13,216 nucleotides of DNA, from the NCBI GenBank assembly GCA_003539755.1, contig DPOH01000320.1:3532-16747 (forward strand), written 5' to 3'. The number at the start of each line of letters is the position of its first letter. The first letter of the stretch is position 1. Made by a program: the position numbers and the translations under genes. Shown piece after piece: positions 13,172-13,216 of the stretch. This stretch comes from Clostridium sp. GTDB lineage: Bacteria > Bacillota > Clostridia > Clostridiales > Clostridiaceae. The notes beneath the pieces are model-generated. The model was not told the DNA's origin. It saw nothing but the letters and a program-made list of their open reading frames with translations, and did not search any database.

Positions 13172-13216
13172 TATTACAAAAATAAATATAATAAAGTTTT
13201 ATAACTCTTTAAAAAT

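Noticed and set aside
1..13216. CRISPR arrays, tRNA genes, toxin-antitoxin pairs or phage genes
   Set aside because: No regularly spaced repeats, cloverleaf sequences or recognisable products of these types were found on either strand.

Overview
The window looks like a chromosomal segment of a low-GC, anaerobic, spore-forming Firmicute, most probably a Clostridium. Base composition is strongly AT-rich. Shine-Dalgarno sites are strong (AGGAG, GGAGG). Terminators are AT-rich hairpins, and the gene content includes a GerW/YtfJ spore protein, an enoate-reductase-type flavoenzyme, LysR regulators, DegV and an ECF sigma factor. No rRNA, tRNA, CRISPR array or complete mobile element was seen.

Left part (1-6021) is a redox region. 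It holds the start of a probable membrane protein running off the left edge, then a 667-residue Old Yellow Enzyme/2,4-dienoyl-CoA reductase-type flavoenzyme with a divergent LysR regulator. Next come a flavodoxin-fold protein with four N-terminal cysteines and a C-terminal zinc ribbon, and a divergent PucR-like regulator. The layout is two reductase/regulator pairs back to back, with a perfect hairpin between the convergent LysR and flavoprotein genes. The OYE/LysR gap carries a perfect dyad with the LysR-type T-N11-A spacing, about 70 bases upstream of the likely reductase transcription start. The substrate is not shown by the sequence.

Middle part (6022-10090) holds an RsmJ-like methyltransferase and a lone 87-residue gene of unknown role. 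It also holds a leftward set: ECF sigma factor, zinc-finger anti-sigma factor, DUF2953 (YtfI-like) membrane protein, then GerW/YtfJ. The first three are spaced by only 2-3 bases and look translationally coupled. A TGAAAC-N17-TGTA element upstream suggests that the sigma factor transcribes its own operon. The anti-sigma factor has no visible membrane segment and ends in a very basic tail.

Right part (10091-13216) holds a LysR regulator divergent from a DUF1275/YoaK-type membrane protein, with an 18-base perfect palindrome between them. It also holds a DegV fatty-acid-binding protein with a 22-base dyad operator candidate at its 5' end. The last gene is a 68-codon reading frame that resembles the N-terminus of a transposase, probably an insertion-sequence remnant.

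No gene here is clearly a new molecular machine. The best candidates for something undescribed are the paired reductase loci at the left and the ECF sigma/soluble anti-sigma/DUF2953/GerW operon.
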